Assembly (NCBI GenBank): GCA_024233305.1
Contig: JACKPV010000057.1
Coordinates: forward strand, 1-7,115
Direction: 5' to 3'
Source: Verrucomicrobiales bacterium
Lineage (GTDB): Bacteria; Verrucomicrobiota; Verrucomicrobiia; Limisphaerales; J093
DNA: 7,115 nucleotides
Shown: positions 1-5,560 of the stretch, piece by piece
How the letters are laid out: each line of letters opens with the position of its first letter
Numbering within the stretch: the stretch's first letter is position 1
Program-made: the position numbers and the translations under genes
Notes under the pieces: generated by a model
Seen by the model: only the letters and a program-made list of their open reading frames with translations
What the model was told of the DNA's origin: nothing
Database searches by the model: none

Positions 1-144
1 CGAGATCGCGTTGTAGCCGTCGAGGCTCTGGCCTTCCGGCAGGCTGACCGTGACGCTGTCGCCGGAATGCGCCGTCCCGGTCAGCAGATCACCGGTCCGA
101 ATGCCATTCTCGTACGCCTGCTGGGCATCAATAACGCTCGAAAG
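1..144 (-). CDS. Partial coding-like fragment without a visible start, running off the left edge
   Basis: Reading the minus strand leftwards from 144 gives 48 uninterrupted codons with strong G/C third positions and protein-like composition, including the stretches SVIDAQQAYENGIRTGDLL and DSVTVSLPEGQSLDGYNAIS. The frame continues off the window. An in-frame TAA lies at 145-147, and no ATG, GTG or TTG follows it in this frame; only rarer codons such as ATT at 130-132 could start it. The alternating polar and beta-branched residues (SVTVSL) suggest a beta-rich extracellular or adhesive domain, but I do not recognise the family. It may be the broken 5' end of a gene, a frameshifted gene whose upstream part lies in another frame, or a gene with an unusual start. 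Coding status is inferred from codon pattern only. Confidence 0.45.
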
Positions 145-191
145 TTAGGTTCACACCTTCCAGGATGCAACCTGAGTGGAGCGTTTACCTC

Positions 192-221
192 CCCTGTTCC
201 AGGGACAGCCACCCGTGTGGC
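192..221 (-). terminator. Pair of small adjacent hairpins downstream of the FAD oxidoreductase gene
   Basis: Two perfect 5-bp stems lie side by side just past the minus-strand stop at 253: CCCTG/CAGGG around a 3-nt loop (192-204) and GCCAC/GTGGC around a 4-nt loop (208-221). Their place 30-60 nt after the stop fits transcript-end structure. There is no T-tract, so this would not be a classical intrinsic terminator. Five-base stems occur by chance in GC-rich DNA, hence low confidence. The rest of the 148-252 gap shows nothing else recognisable. Confidence 0.25.
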
Positions 222-252
222 GTGGAGCAGACGGTCCGACGTCGCCGCGGCG

Positions 253-2379
253 TTACGGGTGGGACAACCACTGCACCGCGTCGATGACGACGTATCCGTT
301 CGCGCCCTGGTTGGAGACGGTTACCGAAACCGGCTTTCCGGCGGGGAACTCGAACGTGCCCAAGGAAGCCCAAAGCCCCTCGATGGGGGGAGCCTTCTTC
401 TGGTTCAACCGGCGAACCGTGATGGACGAGCCGTTGTCGACTGTCACCCGGACTGCACTGCTGCGATTGTCGTGGGCAGAATAGGCCAGGCGGACTTCGT
501 AGAGGGCGGCCTTGGGCAGCTTGGTAGCAAAGGCAGCGGTGGCTTGCGGATCGTGCTGGTTGCCATCGTGCCGGTAGCCATTCCCAACCCAACTGCCGAC
601 AGATCGGCTGATCTGCCAATCGCCCGTGAGAACCGCCTGGTCGTCGTCCACCACAATGCCCGGCAATTTGGCGGGATCGATCGCGGCCCCCGCGGTCCTT
701 TCCGCGGGAGTGTCGGCTTCCAGCACCTGCCCGTCGCGCAAGAGCCGTTGCCGCAGTCGGGCGTAAGGCACGTCCTGGACGGAAAGATCCGCGTCGAGGG
801 CGAGGGAAGCGGCCGTCGCAGCGGACTGGCCCAGAATCATGAAGACCGGCTCCATCCGGATCGATCCAAACGCGATGTGCGACGCCGAGACACAAACCGG
901 CACCAGCAGGTTATCCGCCTGGCCCTTCTTCGGCACCAGCGCGCCATAGGCAATCTCATACGGCCCCGGCGTGCCCACCCCGATGTCGCCCTCGTTCTGC
1001 ACGGAGCCGTCCGGTGTGATGTAACGCTGCACGTTGTGGGAATCGATGGTGTACGAACCCATGCCCACGGATTCCGGCGTGGGACGGCGTCGGAGCAGTT
1101 CGTTCTCCGTCATGACGAACCGCCCGATCATCCGGCGGGCTTCGCGCACGTAGATCTGATGCGGCCAGTTGCCGTTGTCGGTGAATTCATCCTTCGCCAG
1201 GCCCCATTGGTTCATGCGCTCGCGGAACCTGGCCGGCACGCGGAGATCGTGCGCGATGAACCACAGCCAACCTTGCTGGTAGCGCGCGTGCGCCTGAATG
1301 ATCTCGCGGCGCCGTGCATAGGAGGCCTCGGGATAGTCATAGTTGGCGCCGATGTAATCGGTGCTCATCGGGCCGTGGTTGTTCGTGTCGGTCTTGTGGT
1401 TCGGAATGGGATCGAACTTCTGGAAGACCTCGTCCCAGCCGGCGTCGAAGATGCGCAACAACAGCTCGTACTGACCGGCGTCGTAACCCTCGGGCTTCGG
1501 AAACGGGACCCGGTTTTCCGGCCGATCCGTCAGGCACATGCGGAAGCAGTAGGCTTGGAGGCGGCGGTCGCCGGAACCGTACTCCCCGGGCGGTTCGGCG
1601 CTGACGTTGGGCAACACGCCGCTGGCGGGATCGCCCGGCACGACGTAGGGATCGATCTTCTGCTTCAGTACGCCGAAGTGATGGCGGTGATGCAACACGC
1701 CCGTCTGGACCCCGTTCCATTTCTCATCATAAACGCTCTGTGCCTCGCGCCCGACCGTGTAATCGACGCCGGCGGCCGCCAGCAGATCGCCCTCGTAAGT
1801 GGCGTCGATGAACATCCTGCCGCGAACCGACATACCGGTGAAGGATTCGCCGTCGAGCAGGGTGATCTCAACAATGCGGCCGTTCTCCTTGACGACGCCG
1901 TGTTCGCGGTCGAGCCAGAGGTTTCGCTGCACCGGAATGTCGTTCTCACGGATAAAATCCTCGAAGACCTGCTCCGCCACGTGCGGCTCGAAGATCCACA
2001 TGGTCCGCTCCGCGCCGTCGATGGCCGGCGTGCCCTGGCCACGGTTGCCGTATTCCTCGCGCGCCTGCCATTTCCAGGCGTCCGGTCCCTGATAATGCTG
2101 CCAGACCCGGTGATAGAACTGACGCGCCAGCCCCCCAATAACGGCCTTGTTACCGGTGTCAGTCCAACCGAGCCCGCCGCTGGACAGGCCGCCGAGATGC
2201 TGGTCCGGGCAGACGAGAATGACGGATCGACCCATCCGCTTCGCCTGCACGGCGGCCATCACCCCGGCCGAGGTGCCGCCGTAGACCACGACGTCGTAGG
2301 TTGCGGCGCCAAGACTCGAACTCAGCAGTGCCCAGGCAACCGCGGCGGCAATGAGGTTGCGGTAATTCATGGGCCGCAT
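253..2379 (-). CDS. Secreted FAD-dependent oxidoreductase with C-terminal golvesin/Xly CBD-like domain
   Basis: A 708-residue protein of the FAD_oxidored family (PF12831 type). Residues 1-25 form a Sec-type signal peptide (hydrophobic LIAAAVAWALL, likely cut after LGA), so the enzyme should be exported. The N-terminal Rossmann nucleotide-binding site follows at once: YDVVVYGGTSAG at 28-39, a variant of GxGxxG, then HLGGLSSGGLG at 61-71, typical of this family. IDATYEGD at 191-198 and the SHIAFGSIRMEP block at 499-511 are further FAD-fold signatures near the cofactor. Residues about 574-705 form a separate beta-rich domain (start GIVVDDD, end YVVIDAVQWL) resembling the golvesin/xanthan-lyase CBD-like module, which suggests attachment to polysaccharide or cell surface. 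The substrate is unknown; relatives occur in polysaccharide-using Verrucomicrobia and Planctomycetes. The start at 2379 gives MRPMNYRN; an ATG at 2370 three codons in is equally possible and keeps the signal peptide. No strong ribosome-binding site is visible. The frame is intact and ends in TAA. Confidence 0.9.
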   Translation of the reverse strand: MRPMNYRNLIAAAVAWALLSSSLGAATYDVVVYGGTSAGVMAAVQAKRMGRSVILVCPDQHLGGLSSGGLGWTDTGNKAVIGGLARQFYHRVWQHYQGPDAWKWQAREEYGNRGQGTPAIDGAERTMWIFEPHVAEQVFEDFIRENDIPVQRNLWLDREHGVVKENGRIVEITLLDGESFTGMSVRGRMFIDATYEGDLLAAAGVDYTVGREAQSVYDEKWNGVQTGVLHHRHHFGVLKQKIDPYVVPGDPASGVLPNVSAEPPGEYGSGDRRLQAYCFRMCLTDRPENRVPFPKPEGYDAGQYELLLRIFDAGWDEVFQKFDPIPNHKTDTNNHGPMSTDYIGANYDYPEASYARRREIIQAHARYQQGWLWFIAHDLRVPARFRERMNQWGLAKDEFTDNGNWPHQIYVREARRMIGRFVMTENELLRRRPTPESVGMGSYTIDSHNVQRYITPDGSVQNEGDIGVGTPGPYEIAYGALVPKKGQADNLLVPVCVSASHIAFGSIRMEPVFMILGQSAATAASLALDADLSVQDVPYARLRQRLLRDGQVLEADTPAERTAGAAIDPAKLPGIVVDDDQAVLTGDWQISRSVGSWVGNGYRHDGNQHDPQATAAFATKLPKAALYEVRLAYSAHDNRSSAVRVTVDNGSSITVRRLNQKKAPPIEGLWASLGTFEFPAGKPVSVTVSNQGANGYVVIDAVQWLSHP

Positions 2380-2409
2380 TTAGCGGCAACCGACCGTTGG
2401 AGGGAATCT

Positions 2410-2598
2410 TCAAATGCCCGGCAGCACCGCGCGGGCCCGCGCGAGTTCATCGGGGGTGAGGACCACCACGGTGGAGCCACACTTCGCCGGACAACGGACC
2501 CGTGCCAGCGTGAGGCCCCCGATTGCCAGCAGGGACGACAGGGACAGCGACAGCCAGAGGCGCCGGGCGGGGTGTGACAGACGACGATGCGTTTTCAT
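2410..2598 (-). CDS. Small membrane-anchored or secreted hypothetical protein
   Basis: A 62-residue ORF 30 nt upstream of the FAD oxidoreductase start on the same strand, so the two could be cotranscribed. It opens with MKTHRRLSHPARR, a basic N-region, followed by a hydrophobic segment at about 14-32 (LWLSLSLSSLLAIGGLTLA). That is the layout of a signal anchor or signal peptide with positive-inside charge. The short remainder has two cysteines (RCPAKCG, 35-41) and an acidic/basic helix (LTPDELARARAVL). Codon third positions are strongly G/C like the neighbours, which supports real coding. No Shine-Dalgarno sequence is evident before the ATG at 2598, and I recognise no family. It could be a small exported peptide or an overpredicted ORF. 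Confidence 0.42.
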   Translation of the reverse strand: MKTHRRLSHPARRLWLSLSLSSLLAIGGLTLARVRCPAKCGSTVVVLTPDELARARAVLPGI

Positions 2599-2721
2599 GG
2601 CGCATCAGGTAAGCCACGCTTTGAGCCGTCGCTAATCGATAACCTCAATGCGGCTATTGACTGTCGGTCCCGAGCCGTGGCGGCTTGTGAAAGCCCGGGG
2701 GATTCTGGGAAGATCGGGCGG
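2599..2721. other. Divergent intergenic spacer
   Basis: These 123 nt separate the minus-strand small ORF/FAD oxidoreductase unit from the plus-strand quinone reductase gene, so promoters for both directions should lie here. I see no convincing -35/-10 pair: TTGACT at 2657-2662 has no matching -10 at the right distance. There are no long inverted repeats or operator-like palindromes that I can support. Confidence 0.4.
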
Positions 2722-3321
2722 ATGAAAGTGCTGTTGATTCTGGCGCATCCCACCCCGGGGAGCTTCAACCACGCCATCGCTGAAACCGTGGTCACCACCG
2801 CCACCGAGCTCGGCCACACCGTGACGTTGCGCGATCTGTACCAGGAACCGTTCGATCCCTGCCTGCGCACCGCCGAACTGGCCCGTGACGCGGCCCTGCC
2901 CGATTCCCTGGCTGCCGCAGTGGACGAGGTGTGCACCACGGACGCGCTGGTGTTCGTGCATCCCAATTACTGGAGTCGACCGCCGGCGATCCTGTGCGGT
3001 TGGGTGGACCGCGTGTTGCGGGCCGGGCGCGCCTACAACTTCGTCCCCGACGGCCAGGGTGGCGCCAAGCCGGTGGGGCTGCTCAAGGCCCGGGTGGGAA
3101 TGGTGTTCAACACCGCCAACACGCCGCAGGAAAAGGAGGAGGCCTTGTTCGGCGATCCGTTGGAAGTGCACTGGCGGAAGGTCGTGTTCGGCCTGTGCGG
3201 CGTCACGAATGTCTTCCGTCGCAACTTCTCCCCGGTCATCGTGAGCACACCCGAACAGCGCGCGCAGTGGCTGGCCGAGGTGGCCGAGGCCGTGACGGCG
3301 AACCTGCCGTCGGCGGAATGA
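2722..3321 (+). CDS. NAD(P)H-dependent oxidoreductase, flavodoxin-like fold (NQO1/MdaB/KefF-like)
   Basis: A 199-residue protein of the Flavodoxin_2 family (PF02525), whose members are FMN- or FAD-binding NAD(P)H:quinone oxidoreductases that carry out two-electron reduction of quinones in the cytoplasm. Visible signatures are MKVLLILAHPTPGSFNHA at the N-terminus (the HPxPxSFN phosphate-binding loop, residues 9-16), VFVHPNYWSRPPA at 77-89 (flavin isoalloxazine contact region), and GWVDRVLRAGRAYNF at 93-107, the conserved D-R-V-x-x-x-G-x-A-Y block. The C-terminal FGLCGVTNVFRRN and the closing helix also match the family, and the length is usual (about 190-200). The frame is open upstream to 2587, but the ATG at 2722 places the first beta strand at residue 2 as in relatives, so that start is preferred. 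deoC follows on the same strand after 103 nt. The natural substrate cannot be told from sequence; a KefF-type ancillary role is less likely because no potassium antiporter gene is nearby. Confidence 0.88.
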   Translation: MKVLLILAHPTPGSFNHAIAETVVTTATELGHTVTLRDLYQEPFDPCLRTAELARDAALPDSLAAAVDEVCTTDALVFVHPNYWSRPPAILCGWVDRVLRAGRAYNFVPDGQGGAKPVGLLKARVGMVFNTANTPQEKEEALFGDPLEVHWRKVVFGLCGVTNVFRRNFSPVIVSTPEQRAQWLAEVAEAVTANLPSAE

Positions 3322-3393
3322 GCCCAACCGGCTCGGACGGTGGCCGCGAAGGTCAGTCCGCGCATTCGTGTCCGGGACGGTGGAAGGTTATTG

Positions 3394-3411
3394 CGCCGAC
3401 TAACGTCGGCG
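3394..3411. repeat. REP-like perfect hairpin just upstream of deoC
   Basis: A perfect 7-bp inverted repeat, CGCCGAC and GTCGGCG, closes a TAAC tetraloop. It lies 13 nt before the deoC start codon, in the 103-nt gap after the quinone reductase gene. The motif together with its flank (TTG before, GCTACC after) resembles short palindromes that I recall as dispersed in Verrucomicrobia genomes; that link is memory, not a search result. In RNA it would form a stable stem next to the deoC translation start. Confidence 0.6.
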
Positions 3412-3424
3412 GCTACCCCGTGGA

Positions 3425-4201
3425 ATGATGAAATACACTTACGAAGAACTCGCCGGGATGATCGACCACTCGCTGCTGCATCCCACGATGACCGACGGCG
3501 ACCTGGAGGAAGGCTGTCGACTGGCGGCGAAGTACCGCGTGGTCTCGGTCTGCATCAAGCCGTATGCCGTGAAGCGTGCGGTGGAGTTGCTGGCGGGAAC
3601 CGGGGTGGCGGTCGGCACGGTGGTCGGGTTTCCGCACGGCGGTTCCAGCCCCGAGGTCAAGCGGTTTGAAACCGCAATCGCCTGTCGCGATGGCGCCGTC
3701 GAGATCGACATGGTCATCAACCTCGGCAAGGCCCTGTCCGGCGACTGGGAGTTCGTGGAAGCGGATGTGCGGGCGGTTTGCGAGGAAGCACATTCAAACG
3801 GCGCGCTCGTGAAGGTGATCCTGGAAAACGATTTCCTGCCGTCGGACGACCTGAAGGTGAAGCTGTGTGAAATCTGTGAACGGGCCGGGGCGGAGTTCGT
3901 GAAGACCTCGACCGGTTACGGCTTCGTGAAGCAGCCGGACGGAAGCTACAACTACCGGGGCGCGACCGAGGCCGACCTGCGCCTGATGCGTGCGAGCTGT
4001 TCCCCCAAGGTCCAAGTGAAGGCGGCCGGCGGTGTGCGCGACCTCGATGGGTTGATCAAGGTACGGGATTTGGGCGGCACCCGTTGCGGGGCTACCGCGA
4101 CCGCCGCGATGCTGGACGAATACCGCCGGCGCGAAGCGGCGGCGGAGAGGCCTTCGCCGGATTCTGCGGGAGACGGTGAGATCGGTCGGGGCGGCTACTG
4201 A
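3425..4201 (+). CDS. deoC: Deoxyribose-phosphate aldolase
   Basis: A 258-residue class I aldolase, cytoplasmic, that reversibly cleaves 2-deoxy-D-ribose 5-phosphate to acetaldehyde and glyceraldehyde 3-phosphate in deoxynucleoside catabolism. DeoC signatures run in order: MIDHSLLHP (12-20), SVCIKPYAV (41-49), VVGFPHGG (66-73), EIDMVINLG (93-101) with the catalytic-region Asp95, KVILEN (130-135), AEFVKTSTGYG (156-166) with the Schiff-base Lys160, and VQVKAAGGVRD (196-206) with the second active-site lysine, Lys199. All key residues are present. An insertion around 167-178 (FVKQPDGSYNYR) follows the Schiff-base loop and I associate it with one bacterial DeoC clade. After the last core helix (DEYRRR) there is a polar tail of about 22 residues ending GRGGY, a little longer than many DeoCs. 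Starts at 3425 and 3428 (Met-Met) are indistinguishable; only a weak GGA precedes them. A hairpin sits 13 nt upstream and a stem-loop 19 nt downstream. Confidence 0.96.
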   Translation: MMKYTYEELAGMIDHSLLHPTMTDGDLEEGCRLAAKYRVVSVCIKPYAVKRAVELLAGTGVAVGTVVGFPHGGSSPEVKRFETAIACRDGAVEIDMVINLGKALSGDWEFVEADVRAVCEEAHSNGALVKVILENDFLPSDDLKVKLCEICERAGAEFVKTSTGYGFVKQPDGSYNYRGATEADLRLMRASCSPKVQVKAAGGVRDLDGLIKVRDLGGTRCGATATAAMLDEYRRREAAAERPSPDSAGDGEIGRGGY

Positions 4202-4219
4202 AACTGCGCGGAAAACCGA

Positions 4220-4252
4220 AAGGCGCCCGCCGGGTTTCCCCAAGGGCGCCTT
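4220..4252 (+). terminator. Terminator-like stem-loop after deoC
   Basis: A perfect 9-bp inverted repeat, AAGGCGCCC (4220-4228) and GGGCGCCTT (4244-4252), closes a 15-nt loop and begins 19 nt after the deoC stop. The stem is GC-rich and ends TT, but no longer T-run follows, so it is terminator-like rather than a textbook intrinsic terminator. Its position at the 3' end of deoC in a convergent gap supports a transcript-ending or 3'-protecting role. Confidence 0.6.
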
Positions 4253-4281
4253 GCGGGCTCAGCCGTAACCATTCAGCAGAG

Positions 4282-4437
4282 AACCACGAATGAACACGAA
4301 TGGACACGAACAGGACGGCATTTCGCGGGAAAGCAGGTTCCGAGCTCTGTCACCACCTGGTTGCCCCCATGCGGCGGCCGTACCGGTCCTGAAAGCCGCA
4401 TCTTCATTCGTGCGGATTGGTGTCTATTCGTGGTTGG
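4282..4437. repeat. Inverted-repeat element with arms of three 10-nt CACGAAT-type units
   Basis: The left arm has three tandem 10-nt units: CACGAATGAA (4285-4294), CACGAATGGA (4295-4304) and CACGAACAGG (4305-4314). The right arm carries the same series reversed: TTCATTCGTG (4403-4412), CGGATTGGTG (4413-4422) and TCTATTCGTG (4423-4432). The outer ends, AACCACGAAT (4282-4291) and ATTCGTGGTT (4425-4434), are perfectly complementary over 10 bp, and pairing continues with a few mismatches across roughly 30 bp. The interior of about 88 nt has no convincing ORF but contains a perfect 7-bp stem, ATGCGGC (4369-4375) with GCCGCAT (4395-4401). It fills the convergent gap between deoC and the next gene. 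It looks like a non-autonomous dispersed element or a large hairpin; no target-site duplication is clear. Confidence 0.7.
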
Positions 4438-4477
4438 ATTGCTTGGAGACGGCTGAGTGGCGCCTGGTCGTGCGGCC

Positions 4478-4954
4478 CTATTGATTGCCGGTCGCCGCGC
4501 CGGTAACCGCGTCCACCGCGCCTTGCACCGCGCCTTCAACCGCCTCCTTGGCGTCCGCCCCGGCGGAGTCGGCAGCTTCCTTCATGGCTTCGAGCTTCTT
4601 CATGCCCTCTTCCATGGCGGCATCAGCGTCGTCGCCCAGCTTGGTCCGGATCTGCTGCGCCAGGTCCATCAGGCTGGCCTGCTGATCCACCGTGATATCG
4701 ACTTCCGGAACCAGTTCGAAGGACAGATCGTCCAGGATCGCCAGCGCGAGGCCGAGGTCATCCGCTTTGATGGCGTCGAAGGCTTTTTGGACCTTGGCCT
4801 TGACCTCGGGCGAGGCGGAGTCAAAGCGTTTCTCCGCCGGACCGGGCTCCACCCTGGCAATGCTGCCGAAATAGCCGTCCTTGTAAAACTTGTAGCCAAC
4901 GCCCCCGGCCACGACCAGCGCGAGCAGGACCACAATCAGAATCACCTTTTTCAT
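4478..4954 (-). CDS. Membrane-anchored Ala-rich helical hypothetical protein
   Basis: A 158-residue protein. MKK followed by the hydrophobic run VILIVVLLALVVAGGVGYKF (4-23) forms a single N-terminal transmembrane anchor, probably uncleaved since no clear AxA site follows; the rest should face the periplasm. Residues 45-80 are a charged helical segment (SPEVKAKVQKAFDAIKADDL). VPEVDITVDQQASL (82-95) is a short linker, and 96-158 are strongly helical and rich in Ala, Asp, Glu and Lys, with heptad-like spacing up to EAMKEAADSAGADAKEAVEG. Low-complexity Ala/Gly repeats end the protein. No catalytic motif or known family is recognised; a structural or scaffold-like envelope protein is the most one can say. 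The start is supported by the MKK-TM layout and a GAGAG ribosome-binding-like sequence about 6 nt upstream. The gene is convergent with deoC and stops with TAG. Confidence 0.8.
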   Translation of the reverse strand: MKKVILIVVLLALVVAGGVGYKFYKDGYFGSIARVEPGPAEKRFDSASPEVKAKVQKAFDAIKADDLGLALAILDDLSFELVPEVDITVDQQASLMDLAQQIRTKLGDDADAAMEEGMKKLEAMKEAADSAGADAKEAVEGAVQGAVDAVTGAATGNQ

Positions 4955-4976
4955 AATGCTCTCGATTTCTTTGCGA

Positions 4977-5004
4977 ATCTAATGCGGGCACGACCATCTG
5001 TCAC
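4977..5004 (-). promoter_or_regulatory. Weak candidate promoter for the membrane-anchored protein gene
   Basis: On the minus strand GTGACA (4999-5004) is a 5/6 match to a -35 box. It is followed after 16 nt by TTAGAT (4977-4982), a poor 3/6 match to a -10 box, about 22 nt before the start at 4954. The spacing is plausible, but the -10 match is weak and the sigma preferences of this organism are unknown. Confidence 0.22.
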
Positions 5005-5075
5005 GCCCGCGGCAGGGGAATCCAACCCCGTCCCGGTGTCAACGCCAAAGGGCCTCGCCGGCATCACGCGGGGAG

Positions 5076-5095
5076 CGCGGACAGCCTTGTCTGCG
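5076..5095. repeat. REP-like hairpin in divergent spacer
   Basis: CGCGGACA and TGTCTGCG pair over 8 bp, with one G-U wobble, around a GCCT tetraloop. The hairpin lies in the 257-nt spacer 4955-5211 between divergent genes. The GGAGCGCGGACA...TGTC(C/T)GCGAG layout resembles dispersed palindromes that I recall from Verrucomicrobia intergenic regions; this is recollection and was not searched. Apart from this and the weak promoter candidate, I see nothing else supportable in the spacer. Confidence 0.55.
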
Positions 5096-5211
5096 AGTGA
5101 GAAGGCCGGGCCGGAAGGCGCCAAATCCACCCTGTTGACATAACCCAGCAACGGGAGGACGGTTCGCTTCGTCCAGCGAGCGATCCGAGCAGAAACGGTT
5201 GGGAAGCACAC

Positions 5212-5493
5212 ATGAGGGAGCGGCAGCAATCTGAAGCGACGCGGCCAGCCAGGCTGGTTGAGAACAGCCTTCTGGTTCTGGGCGGCTGCCTTGCCCTGTC
5301 CGTCCTTGGCCACCAGCTTCAACGGATGGCGGTGGGACTGGATCCCATGTTCTTCCACTCCAAGTGGCTGGAGACGTCGCCTGTTCCGTTCCTGCTGCAA
5401 CTGGTCAACGTCCATCCCGCGATATGGCTCGCAGTGATCATCGGCAGTTTCTATCGGATTTGCCGCAACTACGGCTGGCAACTTGCATGGTAA
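5212..5493 (+). CDS. Small hypothetical membrane protein, two TM segments
   Basis: A 93-residue ORF starting at 5212, preceded by GGGAAG (5201-5206), a ribosome-binding-like sequence at good distance. Two hydrophobic stretches, about 16-33 (ENSLLVLGGCLALSVLG) and 68-83 (HPAIWLAVIIGSFYRI), flank a polar loop. Arg-rich ends on both sides favour a hairpin with both termini in the cytoplasm. Third codon positions are moderately G/C biased like the neighbours. I recognise no family. It sits 67 nt before the double-hydrolase gene on the same strand and might share its transcript. A long open frame on the opposite strand overlaps it, but that one has shadow-like composition and no coherent domain. 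Confidence 0.5.
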   Translation: MRERQQSEATRPARLVENSLLVLGGCLALSVLGHQLQRMAVGLDPMFFHSKWLETSPVPFLLQLVNVHPAIWLAVIIGSFYRICRNYGWQLAW

Positions 5494-5560
5494 TCGGGAT
5501 GGCGCCGTCGGATCCTGCCGTCGCTTGCAGTGGTTTCCTCGGCTGAAATATGCTTCCGCC

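Noticed and set aside
67..2577. An 836-codon open frame on the plus strand, antisense to the FAD oxidoreductase
   Set aside because: Its length is explained by the codon bias of the opposite gene in GC-rich DNA. Its composition is rich in Arg, His, Val and Ala, with no coherent domain, while the minus-strand frame has clear FAD-binding motifs.
2657..2662. TTGACT as a possible -35 box for the quinone reductase gene
   Set aside because: No AT-rich -10-like hexamer is found 16-18 nt downstream.
2587..2721. N-terminal extension of the quinone reductase to 2587
   Set aside because: The extra 45 residues have no domain similarity and precede the conserved first beta strand, which starts right at the ATG at 2722.
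4285..4432. CRISPR-like array from the regularly spaced CACGAAT units
   Set aside because: The units are adjacent with a 10-nt period, not separated by unique spacers, and the second set is inverted; no cas genes are near.
5135..5140. TTGACA, a perfect -35 match upstream of the small membrane protein
   Set aside because: The sequence at -10 distance (about 5158-5163) is GACGGT, unlike any -10 box, so the match alone is not enough.
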